64,000 bases of DNA from Theocolax elegans (lineage: Eukaryota > Arthropoda > Insecta > Hymenoptera > Cerocephalidae), in NCBI GenBank assembly GCA_026168455.1, contig CM047427.1:87574670-87638669 (forward strand), read 5' to 3'. The translations under genes and the position numbers were made by a program. This document shows positions 11,401 through 26,400 of this stretch, one piece after another (within the stretch, counting starts at the first letter, position 1; every line of letters starts with the position of its first letter). The notes under the pieces were generated by a model. The model searched no databases. It worked only from the letters and a program-made list of their open reading frames with translations, and was not told the DNA's origin.

Positions 11401-14400
11401 AGGTATCTAAAGACATGTAATTAAATGTTGTAGATCAACTCGACGTCGACGCCGATATCGAGGCCCAGCCAACGAACGCCGGGCGTCGGTGCTGATGCTT
11501 CGATCGTTTCCTCGGTCAAAGGCGGTCCTGTTAGCAATGGCCGTGTCAGCGAAGTCATGGAATTATGTTACGTCACCGAGAGGATTATCGCTCTTTGGTA
11601 CAGGGAAGACGCCCGGGGAGTACTCGAGCACGCGACTTCGCTCCTACGCGGCAAACACGCCGACAGTTACATGGTAAGTAGTATACGGAATGACGTGATA
11701 CGGCCTTGTCGAGGTGACTCACTTTTTTTCTCATTCTCAACACACTCGCAGCCGTTTCTCCTCGTCCTATGTTATTACCAATTTTTTCTTTCTTTTTCGT
11801 TTATGGGTGAGGCTTTAGTGGAACACTTTACTCAATTTTATTCTTGCGAAATTTGGAACGTTTTTATTTTTTATATTTTTTATTCTAAATGTTCTATGTA
11901 TATATGTAAAATGCGCTCTGTAATCAAAATAATTGTGTTGTATTTGCTACAATTAACTAACGATTGTTTTTAATTATATTTTAACTATTTTGTACACAGC
12001 AGAATAATTTTCATAATAGTAAACATGAGCAAAATTTTGGATATTAATATTTTTTCTGAAACATATTTAATAAATTCGTGATTTCTATTTGATCAAAAGA
12101 TCAGTTTTATGAAAATTAAAAGTGTGACTGCCGCGACTCATCAGAAAAAAACACGCAAAGAAAAACATTTAATCACGCGTATCCCGTAAAAGAAAGTCCG
12201 AAGGAGAAAAAGGGAAAAAGGAGCAATCGCAGAAGAAAAATAATTTAACGCCAGCGGGCGCTGACTCGGACGATTTCTCTCTTGCAGATCTTTAACCTGT
12301 CGTCCCCTGGGCGGCCGGATGAACCGAACACAAGGGAGGCGGGTTGGCCTCAGGGATTGGCACCAAGCCTAGAGAGGTTATGCGCCCTTTGCAAGGAGCT
12401 GGACTCCTGGCTGAACACTGCTTCGAATCGGGTTGTCGTTCTTCATGCGAGGTACTACAGCTTTCATTATTCATTAGATTTAGAACCTGCCTTAAGCTAA
12501 TTGTCCGTATATATAAAACCTCCTGTTGCTTTATTGTTAGAGTAACGGGGCTAGTCTTTTATTAATTTTCATTTGTGCATACATCGCTCCCAGTGATCAA
12601 TTGTAAATGTTCGTTTGATCGTTTTTGCTAAAGGTACGGTTTAATCATTTTTTTTATTTTGAATCGTAAGCGACTTTTCGGATTAAGTATTCAAATTTAT
12701 TCTTAAATTATACGTTTTCAAATATAAGATTACCGGTATTTTTTTATTTTAATCGAGCTAGTAATGCAGTCTCGTTTGATATCTTTTGCAATAAATATTT
12801 GATAATCTGGGTAGATTTAAGAAAAATATAACTTTTTTTGGAAATGTAGTGGAATAAAGGAGTTTAAACGATCACGTATATAAATATATCGTCGACTACT
12901 TATAATTCCAGAGGAAGCAAAGAACGCCTGGGCGTAGCTGTATCGGCGTACATGAACTACAGCAGTATCTGCGGGGGCCGCGATCAGGCGCTCGACAGGT
13001 TCGCCATGAGGAGATTTCTCGACGACAAAATCGGCCCACTTAACGTCCCCTCCCACAGAAGGTAAACGTCCTCTTCTTCTATACATGTCATTCTCTTTGT
13101 CGTCGTAATGTGCTCTGTGCATCTCGTTCACTTTTAATTCGTTAATTCCTCCGGTTCATTATTATATCAATGCCAGACGACGTTAGAACAGATTGATTTA
13201 AGTGCGTTGCGAGTTTTGGTCGACGAGGAGATCTGTCGGATTATTAACCTGTTAGTGAGCTCGGGTGCTTTTCTTTTTTGTTTAAGTAACAGGAACGCCA
13301 GACCATCTTGTCACTGCCATTATTCAATTTTTTCATTTCTATATGTAAATAACTTTTCTTTTATATTTAACGCCGCATTTCACTTTACGAATTTTACTTT
13401 TTTTTATTTTATGTTACGTATACACTCGAAATTACAAAATAAAGAAAACCTGTGATATAAAATCATTTAAAAAATAACCCCTTAAAAATATAAACCATTT
13501 ATATTGGGAAATAAGACTGTATCTCAGCTAACGCCAGCACGACTCGCGAACAAATATTTTACAAATATTTGCATAAATCGCAAGCACATTAATAATGCAT
13601 GATCCGCGTGTAGGTTTTTCACTTTCAAGTTGTAACACCGCTAAACTCGACTCACTCTAAGGTCTATTTATTAATTTTCCAAGTCGGTATACATTAACAT
13701 GTCGTTAGGTGATGCAACGAGGGTCCAACGCGTATTAATTAACAAAAATTATACACCTGTATATATATATATATATATATCGCGATGTCGAGTAAAAAAA
13801 AGAAACTTTACCGAGAGCATGTACATTTTAAAGGTTTCCAATTTTTATTAATTAATAACCCGTTTAAGTGGTGGTAATTACCGTCGTTAAATAATCCATT
13901 AGGTTCTACTATAGACCGGCGTGAAAGTTTAATTGTCTTTTTAATTTAATCTTTAAGTTTGTAAGTGCTGAATCGAAACTTAATAAAATAAACATCGATA
14001 TATTTAGTAATTGTTTTTTCAAGATTATATTGATGTTTAGTAAATATAAATGTTAAATGAGTAGCCGAGGCAGGTAAACGTGAATGTAAACACCAATTTC
14101 AGATACATCGAGTACTTTAGCGGATTGCTATCAGGTTCGTTACGCATCAGTCCATCACCCCTGTATCTGACACACCTGACAGTTCTCGGCGTGCCTTTGT
14201 TCGAGCCGACCGGATGTCGAGCTTTCTTCAAAGTCTACGAGGGCTTGACACCCGTCTTTACCTCCGATCTTTACTCCGTGACGAACGCTCGTGAGTTCAC
14301 GGTCAATCTTGGTGGACTTAGGCTACGAGGTGATATTCTTGTCAAGTGCTACCATCGGGTTTATTCTAATCAGGGTCGTGAGGTTATGTTTTCATTACAG

Positions 14401-17400
14401 GTACGTTCACAATAATTTTATTATTTATTTCACTTTTTTTTCTATTTTTCCGAGATCAAAACATTTGGAACAAGATAATAATTCAAATAGGTCTACCGAT
14501 GATCAACGTCATTAACGAAATTCTTTTTTCTCCCTACCATGGAATTCTCGTAAAGAGCTATGACAAAACATAAAATTATACGATTAACTCGATATTCCAT
14601 AAACCTATACCGTTATCTTGGTTTAAAAAATAAAAATAAAGTTATGGAGAAAAAATATTGGAAGCCACTGTAACCGCAGTTGCTTAACCGCGAGGTTGTT
14701 GCCATTGCAGTTTCACACGTGCGTAATAACGGAGAACGTCGTCTCGTTTCCTCGGTCGGAGCTTGACGTAGCATGTGACGATCCCAGGTGTCCACCCGAC
14801 AGTGTGATCACCCTATATTTCGCGAACGATGCGAGGCGTCAAGATGGTCCAGTACCAGCACCAACACCGGCAGTACCTCATGCTTCGGCTCATCACGACC
14901 CTATACTTCATTGGGACAGTTATACTAATCTTGAGCTCAGCGATGATGGTATGTATTTACGATCATTTTTATCTCTCTCTCTCTCTCTTTTTTGTTTAGT
15001 TTTGCGAATAAATCGGTTCAGTAATCTGATTAGTTTTTAACTAACAAATAAACAAAGATAATACAAATGTTATACTTGTATAACTCAGTACTACAGGTGA
15101 ACAGCCTAACGTATAGTTATAAAATACTCGATTTAAATCTCCCGAGGAAAAAAGGTGACTATTTCAGTTAAAAGAAATAAAGATAACGATTTAATGCGTC
15201 TCAAATGATTACGCAACGTAAATAAATATTTTCCATCGAATCGTCCACACCTACGATACTTTACCTATACTTAATTGTTCGCGAATCTAAAAATCTAAAA
15301 AACCATCAATTCTAAGGTAGAATATAAAGATATCACTGAAATATCTGATTCCATTGTATTTTACTATATAGTTAAAATAAATAGACCGAATAAAATAACT
15401 ATTTATACACCTTTAATTCAGGATGTTTTACTACATTTCGAATTTCATTGAAAATTACCACTTCGATTTATACGCAATTGAGAATCTAAACCAATACTTA
15501 TACGGAACTATAGCGATCTGTTATCGCGATGCGTTTATTCACTGATAACAAACGGCAATAGGCTTTTATCTCAATAAAGCCGAAAGTCACTTTTTTTGCT
15601 TCTAATCCGTGATTATCGCTATACGCAATCGTGTTTATAGGAAATCAATAAAACTCTATGAAAAATTGTCGATGCTTATCTCGCGTTTATACAAAACGGT
15701 AACGTATTTCAAGGTGATATTGAGAAATGATATTTGTTTGATAAATAAAGATGTTATTAATCAATTGCAAGCGCTAATTATCTTAAAATTTTAGATCGTT
15801 ATTAATGTATTGTAGCGCTAATAGTATTTGTACATTACCGATGTATTTTAATATAATTATAATTAAAAATAATATATTTATATAAGTAAATATAAAATAT
15901 GTAATGTTAAAATTTTTTTTTATATCATTCTTTTGGAAAATAAAAAATTTAATTGATTGCTAATCTTGGAAGTATGACCTTCGATTCATCAAATCATCTC
16001 TAGGAAATATGAAGTTTTCTACTTTACGTTTATTCTCTATTTAGGACAATGGGCGTGACCGAGGTAAAATCAATTTCCCATCTCAATTACTCAATCGAGC
16101 GTCTTATAAAAAGTATCGCAATTAACTTTTCATTCGTTTCTTTAATTAATTTACAATACGCTCAAATTGAATTATAACTCTACTTTCGTTGCATCTTTCA
16201 ACTATATAATATTTTACGTAATACATTAAGTTTTATCATTGAAAGTTAATTAAATGGACTTTATTCTATACTTGTACTACATTTTTATCTGAAGCAATAA
16301 ATTTTTTTCTATTGCGTTTCCTTGTTAGATACAAACTAATAGCAAATGTTTCAAGTAATTATAAAAATGATACTCAACAGTGCGTTTAGAGAAATCTAAA
16401 TATTATTCTACGATACACTGTGTTTGTATATGCTACATGTATTTAAAATTAAACGAGTATTGAATTTTTACTTCAATTTGTACTTTCAACAGAGATCACA
16501 TTTGACAATAGGTTACTAATTAATTTCGTGTTTGAACGGGAATACCACTCGAACTTTCTCAATTTCCTAAAGCAAACAAGACAATCAAATTAATGAAGAA
16601 ACGATTAGTTACTCCTTCGGAAATTACACCCTACTTTTAGTTTTGTATAACACGTGTCTTTGAAGGAAGAGAACGAGGACGACACAAGTTTTACAAGCTT
16701 TACGTTTATTAGGAGCAAAGTTCAAAATTTTACATTTTTGTGCACTTGAGAAACGGGTTTCACCGCGGCGCGAATTTCAAATTATTGTACAGCTGACTCT
16801 CATCACACTCGCTGCACACGTCGAGAGTTACAAGACGTCGTCGGTCACGTAGACATGGTATTCGGGTTATTTACACTCCTACGTCAAAAGTATGTCAGTT
16901 AAATTCACTTACCCTCCTTTTTTTGTTCTTTTTCGGACAAATTTTTTAGGGTAACGTTTGTTTATTTGTATATTTAGAGTTAATTCAATTTAACAAAGCT
17001 TCGGAAGTAAAGCTATATGCGCCAGTTTGAAATTTCGTGAAATTCTGAAAGATAAATATTTGCATTACAAAGTATGCAGACATTATTTTCTATGAGTTTA
17101 ACACCAATTATAAAAACAAATGTTTTTAATTATACAGAAGATACATACCGCGAATGAGTATAAGCCAAAATAATCAAAGGATATTATCGAGAGTAACCAG
17201 ACCCTGACGAAACGTACTTTGCGTTATGTCTTATTTTAACAATAATAATCCAAACGCGAAATACCCGGAGAATCTAAAATTAAGAGCGCGAACTTAAGAG
17301 CTAATCTGCAACTCGCTTTCTTTGCCGCTTGCCTCACCCTTTCTCTCATCGTAATTGCGTTTTTACGATCCTTTTGCTACTTACCATTCTCTTCTTAAAC

Positions 17401-20400
17401 GCGACCGCCTTGCTTTTACTGCTTATTAATTTTTCTCTCTCGTAAACACGTTATTTTTTGTTGTTTCTTTTAAATAGACGCGAAATGGAATTTTTCACGG
17501 TAAACGTCTGTAATTATGAATTATTTTTCTTAAATGTGCATAAGATTATTTTTCATTCTTTCATTTTGGCTATTAGTGTTCGTTTATTCGGTATTTTAAG
17601 CGTTCACTCGATTCCGTCTGCAAATAACGTGTAAAAATAGTGTAATAAAACTCCGTCGAAGGATCTTACTTGACTCCGGTATTTACAAACGTTTTACAAT
17701 ATTTGTCAAATATTTGCAGTGAGGATTATGTGAATTACGACGGTGACGCATCAGTTCAACTTGGGGTAAACTTACATGTTTTTTTCTTTTATTTTTGAAA
17801 ATTTTCAATGAAACGTTCATTAATTTTTAGATAATATACGAAAAAAGAACATGTAAAAATAAATCTTGTACAACTTTTGTATTTTAAAATTTAATTACAT
17901 TGTTTTGCATAATCTATGTAGATGAGGTTTTTAATTTTTGAACATAAAATAGTAATATGTATAGTTTTACATTTAGTAAACTGTGGTTTCGAAAAGAAAT
18001 ATTCTGTTGCTGTGGAGAAGATGAATTAGTCGCACTATTAAACCGGGCGTGCATTTTATTTTTCACTTACTCAACGCATTATTAATAATCGTACAGTAGA
18101 AATGTATACATTTTCTTTTATAACGTAATTTGGAAAACATAGAATAAATAACTCATAAATTATATATATACTATTCTTCCTTCTTCAAGTTCTGGAGATA
18201 CAAATATAAACCAGCTTAAATAATCCTCAGTGCTATGAATCACCTGCATATCTTGATAAAATTAGATAATTTTCTTCCAACATAAACCGAGTTTCAATTA
18301 CACTATCGTATATCACTTCGTTTTACAAATCATCAGAAAATAGTACTAAGAATATATATGAAATGTCTAAGTAACATTCCATATTTCGATGTAACAATTT
18401 TTATTTCTCACAACAAAATTGAATTCTTAATGCTTGAAAGTATTAAACTTGCTCGTTTTTTGTTTATATCGAAATTTCATAATGCTTTACGTAATTACCT
18501 TACTTAATAATTAGTTTATTATTATTATACTTACAAAACGTACAGTTGTAAATATCGACAATATGTACACACAGTTTATTAGGAATGTACAAGCTAAAAT
18601 ATATCTTCCCGTCTTTTAATTTATTTGTTGGCATAAAATTAAATTTAATTACATGTATAAATAAACGTTAAAAATGTGTAATTTATTATAATCAATAAAA
18701 TATATTCTACTTTAAGCATCAAAAGAATAAATTAAGGATAGGTTCATTCGCGCGCATAAAGGAGGACTGAGTAAACTCTCGTTTTCCGCATTTCCAAAGC
18801 ATCTACACCTCCAGACCCCGTGAAAACGTACAACACACGATATTCCGGGAAACTAGCGGATGGAAAGCCTTACGAGTTAGAGTGGGGAGTGCGAGGTTCA
18901 CTCTCGGGTTTATTCTCGTCAGAGACCTACAGATTCGGTTGCGCGACTACGTGCCGTTTTTCCTTCAGTCGTCGCGCGCGCGTTCGGCAGTCGCGATCTC
19001 GCGATTTTTCATTACTGTCGAATCGGTATCGCGAGTGACAAATCGGAAGATAGTGCTCTTTTCGAATTTAAGATGTATCTATAACTGGATATTCGAAATT
19101 TTGGTAAATTTTGTGTCCTAATGTGTTAGTAGAAAAAACTATTAATTTGCACTTTTTATTTCATTGTTGTTGGAAGAGTTTTTAGTTATATACGTGACTT
19201 GATAGTTCACGAAATTATTGGTAAATTTTGTACTACAAATTGATTAAAACAACTTTAGTTCTTCGGTTATTTAATTTTTCGTCAATTTGAAAAAGCGCGG
19301 GAATTTAACTTCGATCTAATACCTATCATTTCGAATCAAGTTATGTTCATATATTTTTAAAGAATCGGTTTTGGTTGTGAGGTTTTCAATATATTTTAAT
19401 GATAGCGATATAGTAAATGACTAAAAGTTCTTCTAATTACTTAGATTTAATGTCTTAGATCTTTATCTCTTACTGAATAGAAAAGATCGATTATACGTTC
19501 CCGATTAAAACTACTTTTTCTTACTATTTGATTACCTTTTCGATAAAAAACACAGACCACTTATTTCATTAAAATAATAATATATTTTTACTATTAATAA
19601 TTAAATTACACAATGTTATAAAAAATAAAAATTTTTCAACAACAAAATCGGATTCCTTGCACAGTAGGCAATACATATACTTGTACGCTCTCTTCACGCT
19701 TATTACAATATTCCACATATAATTTCAATACTTACTCAAACTTGATTTAGAAATCGTTGAAAACATTCCAATAGCATATGCGCATATTATTGAAAAATGT
19801 ATACATTCACCTTGTTATATCGTGTATTCAACCCGGTATCTTTATTGCCAACGCAGTAATGCGAATGCAAAAAGTTCTTTTATCATGCAAAAATAAAGCA
19901 GCTAACCTATACGACATTTAACTCGAACAAAATGTAACACTCTAAGCGAAATTGTGATGTTATACCTAATGTTCGTAGCGCGACTAAAATAGAGAAGAAC
20001 CCACTGGTTCTCCAGTTACCTTAAATCCCACTTTGAAGATCGCTTGACGCCCACTCGTGTTGATCTCACATTTCCAGTCTTACAGTATACAATAGATGAA
20101 AAACACAAGATTTCCAGTTTTGCGAGTTTGTTGCAAACGATCATTCCATTGATACGTAACGTGATAATTATCATTTGCGCTTTATTAGGATTGATAAGAT
20201 TATTAAACTATACATTGCTGTTTATTTACTAGTTTATTTTTATCTCTCATTAATTGTTTTATGGCTCCTTCTAGTGGCGGTGAGTTAATGTATATCAGAA
20301 TTTTCGACGTTTTTAAGTGGCATGGTAGACTGTAAGAAAACCAAATAATTAATTGCTGGGATTACAATTTTCGGTACTTCTGTGTTTATTTAGGCCGCGT

Positions 20401-23400
20401 TAGAGATAATAGTATCTTAAAAACTCGACGTAATAGTTTAAGTGCTAAGTCTTACTCTTTTCATTCAAGAACATATAATATACGCTCTTAGAAATTCGTG
20501 CATTGTACTCGTATCTTTTTAAGATTTTACAGTATAACGAATTTAAAATTTATTGATTTTCAACGTGTTTTTGTATTATTTGTACAATTAAATAATAAAC
20601 TACACGGAATAAAATTCATATCGTTTAATAATTTAAAGAAAGGAAATGAAATCGATTGAAAATAAAGTAATTTTGTATGGAAAACTTACTGTTTAAACAC
20701 AATCGATCGCACTCGTTGAGTGTATCGAATCCTGCGGATGGACCTGATGCTTTATTTCCGTATTGCATTTCACACGAACCTGTATTCGAATTGAACGTCC
20801 AGTAACCAGATCTAGCAGCATTATTATTCGTTTTTGTTGATCGTTTCAATCGATAAGAGCTCCCGGAACATCTTGGATCACTAGGTCGCCATTTATTACC
20901 TGGTCCTACAACATTATTACAAAATTATTTGCTTCTGCCATTAAATAGCATATTCTTCTTTGGTTTAATCCACAATTTACCACGATGTAAATCGACTGAT
21001 GAAAGGGATGCCGTTTACCGATGCTGTATAGTTTTTCGTTTTATTCAATGGAAATATCAAATTTTAAGATTTCGCGAACGTAATATCATTCTACTTTATC
21101 AATTAATGCATGTATATACCCGCGTTATTGAAATTAAAGCGAAAAATTGGCTATTTAAAACGTAAAATTGATAATGTCGGTAATGAGTGTAAGGTATATA
21201 AGACTACGTCCTTCCCTTATTAAAATTGCACACTTAACTTGTATACATCGATAATTTCATGTACGCGTTGAAATTATCAAATTAACGAACGATAAAATCT
21301 TGCATTAATATATGAAAATGTTAAAACGCTGGTTAAACACATATTATTATTCCTGCATGTATATAGATATATATATAGATACTTACGCGCTGATGCAGTC
21401 GAGAAACAACAGATACAAACTACTCCGAGAATTAACAACGAAATTATTGATAATTTCATTATGAATAAATACTTTAATATTATCTACTATGCGTCTTTGC
21501 GAATTTATATATACTATATTCGATGTTTACTCTTCGAATGATCAACTCGGACTGACGTATGCTAATCGCATCTTTGGTGGGATAAATTCAATTTCTCCAA
21601 GATAAGAAATTTCCTCCTCCAATACGCATCTTCGTTGCGTCTTGGATTTCGTAACTTGGCTAGTTCAACATGATTTATTTTGATTATACTACGACGCTTT
21701 TTCGACTATCTTCTGTACATAATATCTACATAATATTAATACGAAACAAGTATTTTCCCGGTATTTCTTGTGACATTAAAGTTGTTTCCGATCTTCTACC
21801 AGAAATTTTAATAATCTGTCTGCGTTCGCATAGGATTCGCAAAATATGGCTAATTATTTCACATATATTTTGCTCATTTTATTAATATTTGTACAAATAG
21901 ATGTGTATAATTTTCCTACTTCTTCATGGTGAATAATAATAATTATTTTATCGACTGATAAATTCATGATAGATTGAGGAAACAATTTCGCGAAAAGTTT
22001 CTCTTGTAACAATTTGAGAAGGCTAATAATTCTATTGATGGTATTCACTAATACATTTATAATAGCAACCGAAAAAAAGAAGAAAAATTTAATTACTGAA
22101 AATTATACACCGTTCTTCGATTCTATTGAAAACGTATAAGTGCCAATTATCTTTAGATAAATTTGAATTACAGCCAATGAGATAAAAAAAAATTGGTTGA
22201 TAATACTAAAATAATTATATCTCGTTGGTGCCTTTTCAAGACAACTTGTTAATATTGAAAAACGAGTAGTAAATACTAGAATTAGCGTCTAACTCGGTAA
22301 AGGCATCCGTTAAGATCGTGTAGACTTGTAACATTAGGCAAATCGAGAGTCTCCTGCGGTGAGATAACAAGAATTAAGTGAGAGACACGACACAACTTCT
22401 TATTCCGAAAATGTAGAGTGTCTTGGGCTGCCTACCTTGTCCTGAATAACGAAACTTAAATCGGGAAAGTTTACTTCTGCGAATTTTCGCGGATCAACGT
22501 GAAAATTAACGATGGTCGTTTTTTTCTAATTATTTCGTTTTTCAATTACAAAATAAATAATGCTTTGAATATTGTTCTTGGATCTTACGTAAATTAGAGG
22601 CGGAATTCTAACTTCTTTATTATACTTTTTTCTTTTTTTCATTACATTAAGAGGATAATTTTTTAATCAATAATGATTAGATTTGCTGCTATCAATGACT
22701 GAACTTTTTTTTGACATCTTTTTCTACTGCAGTATCATTTATTTTAGTAATTTTTAAGTTGTTGTAAAGTTATATACATGTATAATCGGTGCACTTTCCC
22801 AAATTAAATTTTTTTTATAAATGAAACTTTGATTGTTCGATGGTATATGTATAATAAATGTATGAACTTTTCCGAACTAAAATGTAAATATTGTAAATTA
22901 TATTGTTATCAACAAAAATGGTTTAGGAACACTACGTACACAGTAATCAACAAAATAAAAATGTAATATCATCTACGTTGCTAAAACAGCAGCATGTATT
23001 TTTAATACTTGTCAAGTGGTGACATTAATATCAGTACTTTCATACATAAATAAACCATGCTTTACATTCATCAATAGCATGTCATATACCTGCAGGAAAC
23101 ACAACACTATCCACAGAAAGCATTTTTCATCTTTCAACCCAGGGCATACAAAAGCCATTTCAAGAACGCGTTAACCATCCATCGATCTTTCGAATCTACA
23201 TACTCGAGTTTCCATCGATCGATACATATAGACATGCATGCGTATTCGGGCATTAACTTTCCGAGATCTACTCAGGTATATATATATATAAATATTTTAT
23301 ACAGGTATAGACACAATAGGGGTAAACGCGCCCTCGATTAATTATATACAACGAGGGCGGGCTGACTGTACAATAGAGGGACAGTGACGAAATAAAAGAT

Positions 23401-26400
23401 CGAGGATGCCCGCAGGCTCCGGATAAACAATGCTGACGTAACACTATATATATACGTGTACGTGTGCACCGGACAATAGACGACGGTACGCGGCTTTTCA
23501 AAGTTAGCGCCTTTAAACTCCTACGTAGGGATTCATGTATATACATAACTTGACGTTTCTTGTTTTACGTTTTCATGATTTGTGGATGGATTTTCTGATT
23601 CAAATGGGTTTTATAGACGGAAATCGGTGTACTTTCGCGAATATGATTCAAACGGCGATTTCTAAAGTGTCAACATTTTTGTTTAACTTTTTAAAAAATA
23701 TATTAATTCAATTATCATATTAATCATATTTTGCACAGATAAAATATTTTAGTTATTTATTTTAAACATTATCTACTATTTTTAAATCTAATTATATACC
23801 AGTTGACAGTTTTTTAATTAAAAAATTATACAGAAAGAATAAATGTAAAAACAATTAATGTATTCAAGTAATGGGAATAAAAGTGTAAAAACAATAGAAA
23901 ACAAAGCTTGGTGGAGACTCGCCGAGGACCAGTGTATTTTAACGGACACCTCTTGTTCTGTTTTTTGTCATCCTTTTGCACTTGTCGTCTCGCCATTTCG
24001 ATTATATTTTTTTGTCCTATAACTCACTAGGTCGTTTCTCCTCTTTTTTTCTTTACTCGCTCGATCCTCTTGTTCTTTTATTACTCGACAGATTTTTCAA
24101 TTATTCTGGCATAAGTATTAAAAGCGTCGCGCGATCTAAAAACGAGAATAATGGCAAGTCGCGAAAAAATAAAGGAACGTCGGCCAGAAGAGGTTTTTGT
24201 GTAATGAACCACATGTGAGGACACTATTCTCTTTTCGATTGCTCCTTGCTAATTTTCGAAATGGACGTTGGTGCTTACTATCTTTTGTATAGGTATCGTG
24301 AGAAATATTTTTTTTATATTGCTCACGTATAGATTCATTAATAAATGTTTTACAATTTTTAATAACAAAGTTTACATTAGACGAAGATAAATTTATATAG
24401 ATTTATACAAGTTAAATATGATTTATTATTTAAAGATACTAAGCTAATGATTTTAAAAATAATAAGCATACATTTTATTTTATATACAATTTTTTTAACA
24501 TTCATCAATAAGGGTCCATCATTTGCAATTTATAATGTATTCCAATGTTTCACATATGGTAAAGTAATTATTTGTTTAATTATTGTTCTTAAATTAGGGA
24601 GCGAATATTATTCATTACAGTTTTTAATAAAAAATGATTTATTATTGTAAAGTATGATCACGAAGTTGTTTCACGTGTTCAAAAGTTCGCACATGAATTT
24701 TTATAGATTATTAATTCAATGTCTCAAACATAATGTTTAAACTGAAAGGTGCATATAAAGATACGAAATAACAAAAAATGAATATAGTAAAATATGTTGA
24801 AAATGTATTAAGGACCTGAAAGATAAACGATATAAATAAGAATCGCTGCAATCTTCTCGTTTATTTTTCTGAAACTTCGTTCACCTTTCTTTTGAAACTT
24901 GCCTGCAGACCAGAGTTAACCAAGCGAAAAGAGGTCGGCGCCTATATAACCCAGCCGAAAAATCTTTTTCCGTCACCAACCTCGTTGGTTTATCGTCACA
25001 CTGGCCGCCCACGCTTCCATTCCAAATGCTGCAATTTCTTGACGATATGCTCGATTTTCTAGAATTAATATCTTTGTCAAATCGGATATCAATCTATTGT
25101 AGGAAAATGTGCAAAAAAAAAGAATAATGAAAAGGAATAAAAAGAAATGATACATCGAGATGAACTTTTCGATCATAAAAAATATTCGTTAGCGATAAAA
25201 TTGGAAAAATGTTGACGTGGTTATTTGAATAAGGAAATGTAGAAAAAGCTACGGTGACGTTTTAATGGTAACGAATATCCATACATCGAATCGAGTATAT
25301 CTCATGTAAGAGTGTATATGCACGAAATGCACCGGCAAACGCGTCCTTGTCCCAGATCTTTCTCTTTGCCGGCTAGGAATATACACTTTTCTCTCTCTCT
25401 TCCTCTCTCTCTCCCTCCGACACACTCTCTCTCTCTCTCTCTCTCTCCCTCTCTTCATCTCGTTCGTTCACTTTGTATCCACGCTCCGTGCGAGTTTGAA
25501 AAGACGCGCGTGTTTTACGAATTGTTTGACAGGTCTAAATTAATTTACTGTGTTTGATGGTAATTCCGAAAATAGGCATTTGTACAGTCGTGTGATAATT
25601 ATTTTTTAATGTAAATTTATTTATTGTATAAATGTGTAATTTAAATAAACAAATTTCACTACCTTCTATATTAAAAAATTAATTTGTATCCTGCAAAGCA
25701 ATAAAATACGGGTAGTATATGATTGTATCGTCATAAATATACTAAGATTCATCGTAAAATAGACAATAGAAGAATAATGTTAGTACTGCCACGCTTTCTA
25801 TCTGATTGTCTGTACCATCGAACTTTGGCATCTTTACAGCTTCCGACGAATAAGCAATTAAGTGCGTACTGTACAACGTTATTCGATATCCCCGAAATAT
25901 ATCAATTCAAATGATTCACGTAATAAATATATATTTATAAAACGAATATTATACCTAATGTAAAAAGTGAGGGAAAAACAAATAGATACGCTTAAACAAA
26001 CAAATAACGGTAGATTAATAAATAAATGAATTATCGAGTAAAAGAGAAAACGAGTGAAAATAAAGACTAATAAAATGAGAGAGGAAATAATTGAAAAGAC
26101 GATCGAAGTAATAATTTCGCGCTAGCGCATCAAGGCGCGCTCCGTATAGTAAGTATAACTCACCTCGAAGCTCGCTATAAATCTTGCTCGTTATTTACGG
26201 AAATCGCGCGATGAATAACGCACCCCCGCGTTCGTTCGTTTGCTCTGGGAAAATCGGACACCCCGGTAAAGAAAAATCGAAGCGCTTGAGGGCGGAAGTA
26301 GAAGAGAGACCGGGTCACGATTGGTATCGAATATCCGTAGGATCGTGTCGCAATATGTCGTGCTCACTCCGTGACGTTAGCTAGATTCACGAATCACGAT

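Larger units (their letters stand above)
5716..11433. other. Tensin intron, mostly featureless
   Basis: 5.7 kb of AT-rich intron. It holds a minus-strand open region around 7976-8194 of unknown meaning, an unrecognised plus-strand open frame at 10336-10632, a foldback repeat at 10627-10967 and a tRNA-like fragment at 11018-11050. I see no tensin coding exon in it. Confidence 0.5.

Noticed and set aside
25249..25557. Arg/Glu-rich and Ser/Leu-rich frames on opposite strands
   Set aside because: Products of the CT microsatellite at 25389-25456.
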